DNA of 55,445 nt from an uncultured Bacilli bacterium (GCA_944329195.1 CALVHX010000003.1:1-55445); one strand, 5' to 3'. Counted from the stretch's first letter, positions 35,786 through 44,278 are shown. A program made the numbers and translations. The notes: generated from the letters alone by a model not told the origin.

Positions 35786-35920
35786 CTAGCAGCAATTATT
35801 ACCGATGGGATGATTTCTATTATCGCAGAATAAAATAAAAAATATTATCAATACAATAATAATTATCCATATCCAATTGCTACCGCATCCATAATAAGCA
35901 GGATATCCGCATCCATACAT
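35786..35920 (-). CDS. YjcZ-like small hydrophobic sporulation-type protein, 44 aa
   Basis: A short - strand gene reading MYGCGYPAYYGCGSNWIW and then a run of Ile/Leu/Phe (IIIIVLIIFFILF), ending HPIGNNCC. A Tyr/Gly-rich head followed by one membrane helix matches the YjcZ-like sporulation micro-proteins, although four Cys (two in the head, two at the end) are unusual. A ribosome binding site aaggaga lies about ten bases upstream of the ATG. Its frame is uninterrupted to a TAG. Several other spore genes in the window support the assignment, but the shortness limits confidence. Confidence 0.6.
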   Translation of the reverse strand: MYGCGYPAYYGCGSNWIWIIIIVLIIFFILFCDNRNHPIGNNCC

Positions 35921-36038
35921 GTTAATCAAATCTCCTTTCATAATTATTATATTTTAATTAAGAAATGGCGAATATTATGGATACCTAATATAATGGTAGT
36001 TTATAACAAAAATGTTAGTATATAGTAGGAGGAAAATT

Positions 36039-37700
36039 ATGACAAATAGAGATTTAGCTAATTTAATGTATCCAAATGTTACTAAAACACCAGATGATTA
36101 TGAAAAGAAATATCCAGATAGAAATCTTCCCGAAGGTGCTGTCGTATCAAGATTTGCTCCATCTCCAACGGGATTTGTTCATATGGGAAGCTTACTTACC
36201 GCTCTTATTGCCGCTAAAGTTCCGAAAGACACTAAAGGGGTATTCTATCTTAGAATTGAAGATACTGATGGGAAGAGGAGTATTGAAAATGGGATTCAAG
36301 GTATTATTGATGATCTTGATAACTTTGACATAACTATAGATGAAGGTGTCGTATCTGAGTCTTTAGAAAAAGGAATTTATGGTCCTTATATTCAGACTAA
36401 AAGAAAAGAGATATATGATACTTATGCTAAATATATGATAGAAAATGATCTTGCTTATCCTTGTTTCTGCTCGGAGGAAGAGTTAGATGAAATAAGAAGT
36501 ATCCAAGAAAAAAACAAGGAGAGAATTGGTTATTATGGAAAATATGCTAGATGTCGTCACCTTAGTATGGAAGAAGCGTATGATAGGATTAAAAATGGTG
36601 AGAAGTATGTGATTAGATTAAAATCTCATGGAGATTTTAATAAAAAAGTAGAAGTTAATGATTTAGTTCGTGGCAAATTAGAATTTCCGGAAAACGATAT
36701 TGATACTATCCTTATTAAGAGTGATGGTATTCCTGTTTATCATTTTGCACATGTTATTGATGATCATTTAATGAGAACCACGCATATTCTTCGTGGTGAA
36801 GAATGGATAAGTAGTACTCCTATTCATTTACAGTTATTTAGAATGCTTGGGTTTAAAATTCCTAAATACGCTCATTTAGGTCTTGTTATGAAAGTAGATG
36901 AAGATGGGACTAGAAGAAAACTATCCAAAAGAAAGGATCCAGAGGCCGCTGTTAGTTATTATCATGAAAAGGGGATTCCAGTCGAGGCTGTAAAACTATA
37001 TCTTATGACTATTGCTAATTCTAACTTTGAGGAATGGTTAAACCAGAATCCCGATAAAACTATAGATGACTTTAAATTTGATTTTAAGAAGATGAGCACT
37101 AGTGGGTCTTTATTTGATATCGAGAAACTTTTGAATATATCAAAAAATTATATTAGCAGATTGACAAAAGAAGAAGTTTATAGTGGTCTATGTGAGTGGA
37201 CATCAGAATTTGATTCTGAGTTTTATAATATTATAGTCAATTATAAGGACTATACTATGGATATTCTTAATATTGAAAGGGAACAAAAAAAGCCTAGGAA
37301 GGATTATGCTAGTTATTCAGAAATAAAAAGTCAGATATTTTATATGTATGATGAGTTATATAGTCCTACTGGTTATGAATGGGGAAGTATTACGGATAGA
37401 AAAGAAATTATGAATATTTTAAATACTTACATGGATAAATACTTTGATGTTTCTTGTAAAGAAGAATGGTTTGACAATGTAAGGAAGCTTACCGATATAT
37501 TGGGTTATGCTAGTAATATGAAAGATTATAAAAATAATCCTAATAATTATAAGGGAAGTGTTGCAGATATTTCTACTGTACTTAGGGTAGCTATTACTTC
37601 AAAGTGTACTACACCTGATCTATATGTGATTATGAAGCTTCTTGGTAAAGAGAAAATTAAAAAAAGAATTGCCAATATAGAAAAAATATTAGCTGATTAA
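36039..37700 (+). CDS. gltX: Glutamyl-tRNA synthetase
   Basis: A 553-residue class Ib synthetase. The HIGH-type motif is SPTGFVHMGS (~41-50), RIEDTDGKRS follows near 72-81, and the KMSKS-type motif is KLSKRKDPEA near 297-306. RIEDTD and KLSKR fit GluRS rather than GlnRS. As in most Firmicutes, this enzyme probably also charges tRNA-Gln for conversion by GatCAB, and a tRNA-Gln gene lies just upstream. The anticodon-binding part is longer than usual (~485 residues total in Bacillus). The ATG at 36039 follows aggaggaaaatt; an upstream in-frame ATG at 36012 lacks a site. Confidence 0.93.
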   Translation: MTNRDLANLMYPNVTKTPDDYEKKYPDRNLPEGAVVSRFAPSPTGFVHMGSLLTALIAAKVPKDTKGVFYLRIEDTDGKRSIENGIQGIIDDLDNFDITIDEGVVSESLEKGIYGPYIQTKRKEIYDTYAKYMIENDLAYPCFCSEEELDEIRSIQEKNKERIGYYGKYARCRHLSMEEAYDRIKNGEKYVIRLKSHGDFNKKVEVNDLVRGKLEFPENDIDTILIKSDGIPVYHFAHVIDDHLMRTTHILRGEEWISSTPIHLQLFRMLGFKIPKYAHLGLVMKVDEDGTRRKLSKRKDPEAAVSYYHEKGIPVEAVKLYLMTIANSNFEEWLNQNPDKTIDDFKFDFKKMSTSGSLFDIEKLLNISKNYISRLTKEEVYSGLCEWTSEFDSEFYNIIVNYKDYTMDILNIEREQKKPRKDYASYSEIKSQIFYMYDELYSPTGYEWGSITDRKEIMNILNTYMDKYFDVSCKEEWFDNVRKLTDILGYASNMKDYKNNPNNYKGSVADISTVLRVAITSKCTTPDLYVIMKLLGKEKIKKRIANIEKILAD

Positions 37701-37721
37701 TTTTATTTGGGAGGTTTTGTT

Positions 37722-38258
37722 ATGAAAAATATAAATTATAAAATAGAAAGAAATGATGTTTATATTGGTGAGGTGGTGAGAGCGGATGATATATTTAGGC
37801 ATGTAAGTGATGAAAATTTTGCTCTTGTGAAATCGGGACAATTGGATACTTCATGTCGTGAGGTATATCGAAATATGTTATTTGTTGTAGATGAAGAAAA
37901 TTTGTCAAATGATTTACTTTATACTTCTCCTAGTTATCCAATCTTGAATATTACTAATGATAATGTTTGTTTACAACTTAAAGGTCTTACAGTTATAAGA
38001 CGGTCATATAATTTGGGATCATTGCTTGAACTTTATGGATATAGAAAGAAATTATCTTATAATGATATAGTAAAGATACGAGAAGAAGTTTTTGGTAAAT
38101 CATTTTCGAGAGTGTTCCCGCTATTGCTTAAAATATCTTGTGACTCACAATATAGTGATATGGAAAAATTATGCCTTCCTATGCTTTTTTATACATCATC
38201 AGAAGAAAAGTTCATACCACATGCTGAAGAAGGAAAAATAAAAAGACTAATTAAATAA
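37722..38258 (+). CDS. Hypothetical protein, 178 aa
   Basis: The ATG at 37722 follows tgggaggttttgtt and begins 21 bases after gltX, so the two are probably co-transcribed. The in-frame TTG at 37707 overlaps the ribosome binding site and is rejected. The product is a soluble mixed alpha/beta protein without signal or membrane segment; it has a few Cys but no metal-binding pattern. I do not recognise a family. A long-loop terminator follows, shared with the convergent gene. Confidence 0.7.
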   Translation: MKNINYKIERNDVYIGEVVRADDIFRHVSDENFALVKSGQLDTSCREVYRNMLFVVDEENLSNDLLYTSPSYPILNITNDNVCLQLKGLTVIRRSYNLGSLLELYGYRKKLSYNDIVKIREEVFGKSFSRVFPLLLKISCDSQYSDMEKLCLPMLFYTSSEEKFIPHAEEGKIKRLIK

Positions 38259-38259
38259 T

Positions 38260-38328
38260 AAAAAGATGAGTTTGTAGGTTTTTCCAAATGTTTAGGAATG
38301 GAATAACTTATTTATAATCATCTTTTTT
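38260..38328. terminator. Bidirectional terminator between convergent genes
   Basis: A 10-bp stem aaaaagatga/tcatcttttt with a ~48-base loop has A- and T-runs outside, suiting both converging transcripts. Confidence 0.55.
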
Positions 38329-38680
38329 AGTTTTTTCTTCTATTGATTCCTACCATTGAGGCTAATGTGGAATCTAACATTAATAATAAAAAGTATATAG
38401 AGTTTCTAAGACTTAACGATTTTAAAAATAGATTTATAATTAAAAAGACAAAAATCCATATTATTCCATATTTTATTCCTTCTATATACCCTTTTTTGGT
38501 GGATGCTTTTCCTATTTTGTAACTTCCAATAAATATTGCAATAATGGGAATAAGAAGTTCCACTATTTTTAATATTGTACCGTTTAAAATATTGAAATAG
38601 TTTAAAATGGTTACAATAATGATACTTGTAAGTATGATTCCAATAGTCCAAGCTGAACTTTTTAAATAATTGATTAACAT
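38327..38680 (-). CDS. TIGR04086-family membrane protein
   Basis: A 117-residue protein starting MLINYLKSSAWTIGIILTSI with four transmembrane helices and the G(K/S)YKIGKASTKKGYIEG loop between helices two and three, the mark of the TIGR04086/YrzE-type family. The family is found mostly in spore-forming Firmicutes; its role is unknown. The internal ATG at 38680 is preferred because ggtgaaaatt precedes it; an upstream ATG at 38731 gives a longer, poorly supported start. The gene is divergent from the DUF421 gene. Confidence 0.75.
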   Translation of the reverse strand: MLINYLKSSAWTIGIILTSIIIVTILNYFNILNGTILKIVELLIPIIAIFIGSYKIGKASTKKGYIEGIKYGIIWIFVFLIINLFLKSLSLRNSIYFLLLMLDSTLASMVGINRRKN

Positions 38681-38754
38681 AATTTTCACCCAATTAATAG
38701 TATGTTTTTGTATAAAAAAATATACTTTCATACATAATTATAATGGTGATTAAA

Positions 38755-39390
38755 ATGATGATAGTGATGTTAAGAACAGTATTTTTTTATTTTTTTATTT
38801 TCATAATTTATAGAATAATGGGTAAAAGAGAGATTGGGCAACTCAGTATTATAGATTTAATTGTTTCTCTTTTAATAGCGGAACTTACAGTTATTAGTAT
38901 TGAAAATTATGATAAATCGATACTGTACTCGTTAATACCAATTGTTATATTAGTACTCTTGCAGTGTATACTTGCGTATTTTAGTCTGAAAAAACCGAAG
39001 TTTAGAATTTTTTTGGATGGAAATCCTTCTGTTATTATTAAAAATGGAAAAATAAACTATAATGAGATGCTAAAACAAAGATATAATTTAGATGACTTAC
39101 TTGTGCAACTTAGAGATAAAGGATATAGAAGTATTGAAGAAGTAGAGTATGCTATATTAGAAAGTAATGGTACTTTGTCTGTTTTTCCATACGATAATGG
39201 TAAAAGTCCTCTTCCACTTCCTATAATATTGGATGGAGACATTCAAGAAGATACAATTAAGCATTTGAAGAAAGATAAGAACTGGGTATATAATTTTTTG
39301 GATAGAAAAAATATTAAATTAGAAGATGTCTTTTTCGCTTTTTATAAAGATAAAAATATATTTATAATTAAGAACGATGACTTGTTATAA
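38755..39390 (+). CDS. DUF421/YetF-family membrane protein
   Basis: A 211-residue protein with three N-terminal transmembrane helices (~5-80) and a cytoplasmic DUF421 domain. The signatures are YRIMGKREIGQLSIIDLIVSLLIAE, then FLDGNPSVIIKNGKIN, and RDKGYRSIEEVEYAILESNGTLSVFP. YetF-like proteins in Bacillus spores influence inner-membrane properties and heat resistance; here only the family, not the role, is shown. The ATG at 38755 follows ggtgattaaa; an in-frame GTG at 38743 coincides with that site. Confidence 0.85.
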   Translation: MMIVMLRTVFFYFFIFIIYRIMGKREIGQLSIIDLIVSLLIAELTVISIENYDKSILYSLIPIVILVLLQCILAYFSLKKPKFRIFLDGNPSVIIKNGKINYNEMLKQRYNLDDLLVQLRDKGYRSIEEVEYAILESNGTLSVFPYDNGKSPLPLPIILDGDIQEDTIKHLKKDKNWVYNFLDRKNIKLEDVFFAFYKDKNIFIIKNDDLL

Positions 39391-39398
39391 AAAATGGT

Positions 39399-39426
39399 AC
39401 TTTTTTCTTATATCTCTCATAAATTA
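39399..39426 (+). promoter_or_regulatory. Candidate sigma-K/sigma-E promoter of cotE
   Basis: AC (39399-39400), 17 bases, then CATAAATTA (39418-39426) fits the sigma-K pattern AC-N16/17-CATAnnnTA. In B. subtilis cotE uses sigma-E and sigma-K promoters. The leader would be only ~13 bases, which lowers confidence. Confidence 0.3.
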
Positions 39427-39445
39427 TTGTGAGGGGTGATATCTT

Positions 39446-39985
39446 TTGTCAGCATATAAAGAGATAGTAACAAAGGCAGTAGTGGGTAAGGGTAAAAAAT
39501 ATTATCGTAATACTTATACTGTCAATACTGAGACAGTTCCTAATACTGTACTTGGATGTTGGGTAATAAATCATAAGTTTTCTGGTCAAGAAGTAGATGG
39601 AAAAATTGAAATAGATGGTTCTTTCGATGTGAATTTATGGTATTCTTATGACAACGATACAAAAACTTCTGTTATAACAAAAAATATACCATATAAAGAA
39701 GTGGTAACGGTATCCCAAAAAGAGACAACTGATTCTAGTAGTAAAGATATTATAGTAAGAAGTTTAAAACAACCTAGCTGTATATCTGCAAAAGAAAATG
39801 GAAATGCTATTAATATTGAGATAGAAAAAGAATTGGGAGTAGAAATTGTAGGTGATACTAAGGTTAAGATAGCTATTGAAGAAGATGAAGAGCCATGGGA
39901 TGAAATACCAGAAGAAGTTACTGAAGAAGTAGAGAAGGAAATTACTGATAATATTGATCCTAACTATATTAAAGAAGAAAAATAA
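39446..39985 (+). CDS. cotE: Outer spore coat morphogenetic protein CotE
   Basis: A 179-residue protein collinear with Bacillus CotE: MSAYKEIVTKAVVGKGKKY, CWVINHKFSG, EIDGSFDVNLWYSYDNDTKT, LKQPSCISA, the GDTKVKI strand and a strongly acidic tail. CotE directs outer-coat assembly around the forespore in the mother cell. In B. subtilis it follows miaB and ymcA; here that pair lies at 49.6-51.4 kb, so the order has broken up. A TTG start behind gaggggtgatatc is used. A terminator follows. Confidence 0.92.
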   Translation: MSAYKEIVTKAVVGKGKKYYRNTYTVNTETVPNTVLGCWVINHKFSGQEVDGKIEIDGSFDVNLWYSYDNDTKTSVITKNIPYKEVVTVSQKETTDSSSKDIIVRSLKQPSCISAKENGNAINIEIEKELGVEIVGDTKVKIAIEEDEEPWDEIPEEVTEEVEKEITDNIDPNYIKEEK

Positions 39986-39996
39986 TCTTCTTTTTT
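39971..39996 (+). terminator. Terminator overlapping the cotE 3' end
   Basis: The stem aaagaaga/tcttcttt followed by more T residues overlaps the stop codon. Confidence 0.75.
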
Positions 39997-40027
39997 CTTT
40001 GATTTTTTTTATAGAGTAAGAAATTTC

Positions 40028-40056
40028 TTGAAACTTTCTTCTATTTATGAGATAAT
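40028..40056 (+). promoter_or_regulatory. Sigma-A-type promoter of the DUF6232-like locus
   Basis: TTGAAA (40028-40033) and GATAAT (40051-40056) are separated by 17 bases, upstream of the ATG at 40078. Confidence 0.5.
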
Positions 40057-40077
40057 ACATGTGGACGGTGCTTTTTT

Positions 40078-40572
40078 ATGAATGACAAGGTTTATGATAA
40101 TGGAAATATTGTTATCTCAAAAAACAAACTATATTTTTATAGGGAAAATATTAGTTTTAGTCATTTAGAAAGTGCTAACTGTAGAAAACTTCCGAGGAGA
40201 AGTTTGTTTGTATGATTAAAGATTTGGTTTTCTATTTTGATTATACTTGTTATTGTATGTAATATTTGGAGAAATCTAATGATTGTAGGAGATATCTATA
40301 TTTATTCTATTTTTGTTTTGATGGCTTTTAATATTTTTTGTTTTTTTCAGAAGTATTATCTACTGACAATTAGGACTATATCTGGAAAAGAATATTATAC
40401 AAAAGGTAAAGATGGGAATTTGATGATGAAGATTTCAGATGTTATTAATTCAAAAATAGAAGATATACAAGATGTAAAAAATACAAGTGTTATTGTAAAT
40501 AATGGTATTATCAATAAAGGAAATAATAATATTAATAAAATTAGAGGAAAGAAAGATAATGATTATAAATAA
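40078..40572 (+). pseudogene. DUF6232-like membrane protein gene interrupted by an in-frame TGA
   Basis: The frame from ATG 40078 (MNDKVYDNGNIVISKNKLYF) runs to TGA at 40213-40215. The same frame then continues to 40572 with two membrane helices and YYLLTIRTISGKEYYT...DVINSKI. Together they have the DUF6232 layout: a short beta head, two helices, then a beta strand and helix. TGA is a stop elsewhere in the window, so this is a nonsense mutation or two separate products. The C-terminal part has a TTG at 40237 without a good ribosome binding site. The end of the protein reads NNGIINKGNNN, echoed at the start of the next gene. Confidence 0.6.
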
Positions 40573-40825
40573 TGGTGTAATAAATATAGGGGACAATAAT
40601 ACTGTAATAAGTGCTATTAGTTATTGTGACATAGCTAGGGAGCTTAATGTTTTACTTAATTATACTGAAAATAAAGAAGTTGTAGAATCCGCTATTAGAT
40701 ATGCTAATGAGGAAAATAGTGAAAAGTTAAAAAAAGTATTAAAGAAAATAGGAAAAGAGATGTTTTCTTTAATTAAAGAGTTGGGTTTAGTAGTACTTAA
40801 AAAATATATAGAAGGTATGTTGTGA
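40559..40825 (+). CDS. Hypothetical protein with N-terminal NNGVINIGDNN motif
   Basis: An 88-residue protein starting MIINNGVINIGDNNTVIS and continuing as a helical, Lys/Glu-rich domain with an amphipathic C-terminal helix (FSLIKELGLVVLKKYIEG). The ATG at 40559 follows agaggaaag and overlaps the preceding frame by 14 bases. The Gly/Asn-rich start resembles the short beta strands seen in small proteins encoded next to DUF6232 genes, and the preceding gene ends with a near copy of it. The function is unknown; the pair may form a small membrane-associated complex. Confidence 0.55.
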   Translation: MIINNGVINIGDNNTVISAISYCDIARELNVLLNYTENKEVVESAIRYANEENSEKLKKVLKKIGKEMFSLIKELGLVVLKKYIEGML

Positions 40826-40850
40826 TTTTGGAAAGGAAGTATTTTTACAA

Positions 40851-41579
40851 ATGGAAAGGCTTCAAAAGAAGATTGCAAATCTCGGATATTGTTCGAGAAG
40901 AAAAGCAGAAGAATTGATTACTAAAGGGGAAGTTTTAGTAAATGGAAAAGTTGTAACTAAACTTGGTACTACAGTTAAGCAAGGTGATGTTATAACTGTC
41001 GAAGGGAATATTTTAGATAATAGTAAAAGTTATGAATACTATTTATTAAATAAGCCAAAGGCAGTAGTTACGACTACTAGTGACGAAAAGGGAAGAAAAA
41101 CTGTTACGGATATTATAAGAACAAGTACGAGAATTTATCCTATTGGAAGACTTGATTATGATACGACAGGAATATTGCTTTTGACTAATGATGGGACACT
41201 GGCCAATTTACTTATGCAACCTAATTCACAAGTGGAAAAGACATATATTGCCAAAGTAGAAGGTATTATAAGTATATCTGATGTGCAAAAATTACGAAAT
41301 GGTGTATTAATAGAGGGTATTAAAACAAGAAAAGCAAAAGTGAAAATTAAGTCAGTTGATAAGAAAAAACAGACATCAATAGTAGAAATAACTATTCATG
41401 AAGGTAAAAATCATCAGATTAAGAAAATGTTTGAAGCACTGGGTTATAAGGTAGTGAAGCTTCGCCGAGAAAAATATGCTAATTTAAATTTGAAGGGGTT
41501 AATGCCCGGAGAATATAGAGCTCTTACTATCAAAGAGGTAAAAACCTTGTATAGTTTGTGTAAAAACAAGAAAGATTGA
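40851..41579 (+). CDS. rluB: 23S rRNA pseudouridine synthase, RluB type
   Basis: A 242-residue RsuA/RluB-family enzyme that isomerises uridine in 23S rRNA. An S4 RNA-binding domain (~1-60; LQKKIANLGYCSRRKAEELI) is followed by the catalytic domain with GRLDYDTTG near 103-111 (catalytic Asp) and the GKNHQIKKM segment near 184-192. Length and order match Bacillus RluB. TGA is the stop, evidence for the standard code. Confidence 0.93.
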   Translation: MERLQKKIANLGYCSRRKAEELITKGEVLVNGKVVTKLGTTVKQGDVITVEGNILDNSKSYEYYLLNKPKAVVTTTSDEKGRKTVTDIIRTSTRIYPIGRLDYDTTGILLLTNDGTLANLLMQPNSQVEKTYIAKVEGIISISDVQKLRNGVLIEGIKTRKAKVKIKSVDKKKQTSIVEITIHEGKNHQIKKMFEALGYKVVKLRREKYANLNLKGLMPGEYRALTIKEVKTLYSLCKNKKD

Positions 41580-41598
41580 TATATTTTAGGGGGTAAAT

Positions 41599-43164
41599 AT
41601 GAAATTAGAAGTATTTGAGAAAGATAAAAATAGTATTGCTTGTGATGATGATTATGGAGCTAGAATCTTTATAGATGATTTAAAATTACTGTTAGAAGAT
41701 GATTATGAAAAGAAGTTAATTTTTAAAATGATGAATGGCGATCAGATTGTAGAGAATCTCAATTTATCAAGACAAGTATGTGACATAATAGAAGATTATA
41801 TATTTAATAATTTGAGTCAGAAAGAGTTAATAGAAAATTTAGAAAGAAAAAATATACCTTTATTTTCTTTTATTATTCACTTGGTCGCTCGTTATCAGAG
41901 ACTTTATAATTCGTTAAAAAGAGATTTTACTTCTGTAATGATTTATTGTGATTATGAGAAATTTGATAAGAGCTTTGATAATGCAGTTGAGATAGTAAAA
42001 AAGTATAAACTACCTTCTACTATTTGTTGTGACGGTGTATCTTTAAATGAATATAAGCATATTCTTTCTAACTATGATTTGGAAAAATTAGATGCTCTTA
42101 ATATTAAAATTTACTATCAAATTTATAATAGGGCTGTTTCTCCAAGTAAATTATTTGAAGTTGCAACTTTTATTTGCGGAAAGGCTGATGAAATAAAAAG
42201 GTATAATTTGTCACCGTTAGAGCAAGTTATTTATGCTTATGATATTGTAAAGCAAAGAAAATATAAAAAGTCCGAAGGTAGTAATTTATCTAGAAATTTG
42301 GACAGCGTTATTTTTGGAGAATATATAGTCTGTTTGGGGTATGTAAATTATTTCAATGCTTTACTAAAGTGCTTAGGATATAATGCTTTGAATATTATTG
42401 ATTTTAAAAATAAGCATTGTAGAAGTGTTGTCCATATATGTGATCCTAAATATCGTTTAGATGGTTTTTATGTCTTTGATCCGACTTATGATTGTAGAAA
42501 GGAAAACAGTGAAGACTATTTAAGTCAATATAATTATTTTGGTGTTTCAATTGAGGAAGGAAGCCACTCTTTCCATAATAATATTGAAGAGCTTTTATCT
42601 TACGGTTTTGATGAATTTATTAAGATTATAGAGGGCCAAGATTCCATGGATAAAAGCATTATATTTAGTCGCTTGTTAAAAGAAATATTTGTATTTTCAA
42701 AAAATCCGAATTATAAATATTTTGAAGAAGAAATGAGCAATAGCGGTTATTTGGATGAGAAAGTGAGAGTTAAATTGCAGAGTATATACGAAGAGGTGAT
42801 GTCTAAATTTTTAGTACGTACTATTGATTTTAAAATTCTTGTTAAAGCGGTGTATTTTGTAAGGAGAATACAATATTATAATGGGGTGATATCTAAACTA
42901 TCTTATGAGAGTATTAAAGATGAAATGATTGCTAAGAAACTTGATGGAAGACGAATGGAATTGTTAGAAGAAGGAGTAGATTTTAATAGCGTACTTTTTA
43001 GATTGTGTTTTTATGAAGAACGCCTAGAAGAAAAACTTTTGAAAACTGAAGATAGTATTGGTTCTTCCTTACCTCCTGGTGTAGAATTAGTTAGAGATGA
43101 ATATAATATGAGACTTTTGAGAGTACTAAAGAGGGGACATGATGATAGGTCTATTCAAAGATGA
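41599..43164 (+). CDS. Transglutaminase-like cysteine protease-fold protein
   Basis: A 521-residue protein. The first ~190 residues are helical with no recognised domain. A transglutaminase-like core follows: the active-site Cys245 in VCLGYVNYFNALLKCLGY, His273 in KHCRSVVHI and Asp294 in FYVFDPTYD. The order and spacing of Cys-His-Asp match the papain-like transglutaminase fold, which in bacteria is usually a protease or peptide-crosslinking enzyme. No signal peptide or membrane segment is seen, so it is cytoplasmic. The ~210-residue C-terminal part is helical. The next gene overlaps it by 26 bases, suggesting linked function. The ribosome binding site is agggggta. Confidence 0.65.
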   Translation: MKLEVFEKDKNSIACDDDYGARIFIDDLKLLLEDDYEKKLIFKMMNGDQIVENLNLSRQVCDIIEDYIFNNLSQKELIENLERKNIPLFSFIIHLVARYQRLYNSLKRDFTSVMIYCDYEKFDKSFDNAVEIVKKYKLPSTICCDGVSLNEYKHILSNYDLEKLDALNIKIYYQIYNRAVSPSKLFEVATFICGKADEIKRYNLSPLEQVIYAYDIVKQRKYKKSEGSNLSRNLDSVIFGEYIVCLGYVNYFNALLKCLGYNALNIIDFKNKHCRSVVHICDPKYRLDGFYVFDPTYDCRKENSEDYLSQYNYFGVSIEEGSHSFHNNIEELLSYGFDEFIKIIEGQDSMDKSIIFSRLLKEIFVFSKNPNYKYFEEEMSNSGYLDEKVRVKLQSIYEEVMSKFLVRTIDFKILVKAVYFVRRIQYYNGVISKLSYESIKDEMIAKKLDGRRMELLEEGVDFNSVLFRLCFYEERLEEKLLKTEDSIGSSLPPGVELVRDEYNMRLLRVLKRGHDDRSIQR

Positions 43165-44047
43165 AGAAATATGTAATAATTATGATAATTCTGATGATAT
43201 TTTAAAGATTTTAAAGAGTTCTAAAGGATATAATCATGAATATATATATCGAATGTTAGCAGGAAACAGTGTTCTTGAAAAAGATAAAGTTTTAGAATTT
43301 GTAAAACTTATTAGCAGTGCAAATGCGGAATATAAGGCTAGATACATATATTATGTTTTGGTGAATGAAAATGTAAGAAAAATAGGAAAGAATTTAGAGT
43401 TTGCAAGATTAATTGATAGGTCTAAAGCTGAATATAATGCTAAATATGCTGCTTTAGTTTTGACAAATAGAATTGCTATTGAAAAGGGGATAGCATATGA
43501 AGGGGCAGAGTTAATTAATAAGTGTGATCGGGATTTTAAAGCGAGATTTATGGTGGTTGTTTTGACTGATGTAAATGCTATTACTTTAGGAGACGTCTTT
43601 GCGTTTGTGAAATTAATTAGTGAATCTGGAAGTGAATATAATGCTAGATATGCTGCTTTAGTTTTAACAAATGAGAGTGCTCTTGAAAAGGGTATAGCAT
43701 ATATGGGGGCAAATTTAATCAATGAATCGAAAGAGGAATTTAATGCTTTAATGGCATATTGTGTCTTCACCTATGAAAATGTTATGGCAGCGGGGAAATC
43801 TTTGGAGTTTGCAAGCTTAATTAACAAATTTGATACAGAGTATAAGACTAGATATGCTGGGTATATTTTGAGAAATGAAGAGGCAATAAGGTCTGATGTT
43901 GCAGATGTTTATGCTAAAATAATTGGTGAATCTACTAGTGAGGAGGAGGCTTCAAAAATATACATGGCGCTTGTTTGCTCCTTAAATTCAGAGAAAAGAA
44001 TTGGAAATAGGAAAAGTTTTAGCGTGAAAGTGCGAGAAAAACTTTAA
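43139..44047 (+). CDS. Helical tandem-repeat protein
   Basis: A 302-residue protein of about six repeats of ~38 residues with the pattern EF(A/V)xLIxxSxxEYNARYAALVLTNExAIEKGIAY. Each looks like a two-helix unit forming an alpha-solenoid, suited to protein binding. Conserved Tyr and Ala-Arg-Tyr positions recur through the repeats. The start overlaps the transglutaminase-like gene (ATG at 43139 or 43142 behind gaggggac), so it is translationally coupled to it. It may present substrates to, or regulate, that enzyme (inference). I do not recognise a named repeat family. Confidence 0.65.
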   Translation: MMIGLFKDEEICNNYDNSDDILKILKSSKGYNHEYIYRMLAGNSVLEKDKVLEFVKLISSANAEYKARYIYYVLVNENVRKIGKNLEFARLIDRSKAEYNAKYAALVLTNRIAIEKGIAYEGAELINKCDRDFKARFMVVVLTDVNAITLGDVFAFVKLISESGSEYNARYAALVLTNESALEKGIAYMGANLINESKEEFNALMAYCVFTYENVMAAGKSLEFASLINKFDTEYKTRYAGYILRNEEAIRSDVADVYAKIIGESTSEEEASKIYMALVCSLNSEKRIGNRKSFSVKVREKL

Positions 44048-44093
44048 ATTTTAGGAAAAATTGCTGAAAAACTAAATTTTTAGATTGTTTTGG

Positions 44094-44122
44094 TTGACTT
44101 TTTAATTTTCCTATAATATAAT
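44094..44122 (+). promoter_or_regulatory. Promoter of the infC-rpmI-rplT operon
   Basis: TTGACT (44094-44099) and TATAAT (44117-44122) are separated by 17 bases. Transcription would start near 44129. Confidence 0.75.
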
Positions 44123-44128
44123 TAACTA

Positions 44129-44265
44129 GAAAACGGAAAGAAGATTGTATTTATCTCACCTGACTAGCAGATAAGTAGTAGGTAAAAAAGCTGGCTCAAT
44201 TATATAAAACGAATTTAATAGCTTTTGTGTGGATAAATGAATACTTCTTTGGTATTCATTTTTTT
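44129..44265 (+). promoter_or_regulatory. infC operon leader with attenuator (L20-leader-like)
   Basis: About 150 bases of untranslated leader precede infC. It ends in a stem aatgaatac/gtattcatt (about 44236-44259) followed by seven T residues, an intrinsic terminator placed just before the ribosome binding site. In Firmicutes this operon is attenuated by L20 binding to its leader. The upstream half could form an anti-terminator; I infer L20 control from position and known biology. Confidence 0.65.
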
Positions 44266-44278
44266 GGAGGTGTTAGCT

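Noticed and set aside
40213-40215. TGA read as Trp, implying an alternative genetic code
   Set aside because: TGA ends intact genes elsewhere (for example at 945, 4265, 41579 and 51045), so the standard code applies and this TGA is a stop.
43351-43770. A long - strand frame antisense to the helical-repeat gene
   Set aside because: Its repeats mirror the sense repeats, it has no ribosome binding site, and the sense frame shows clear repeat conservation.
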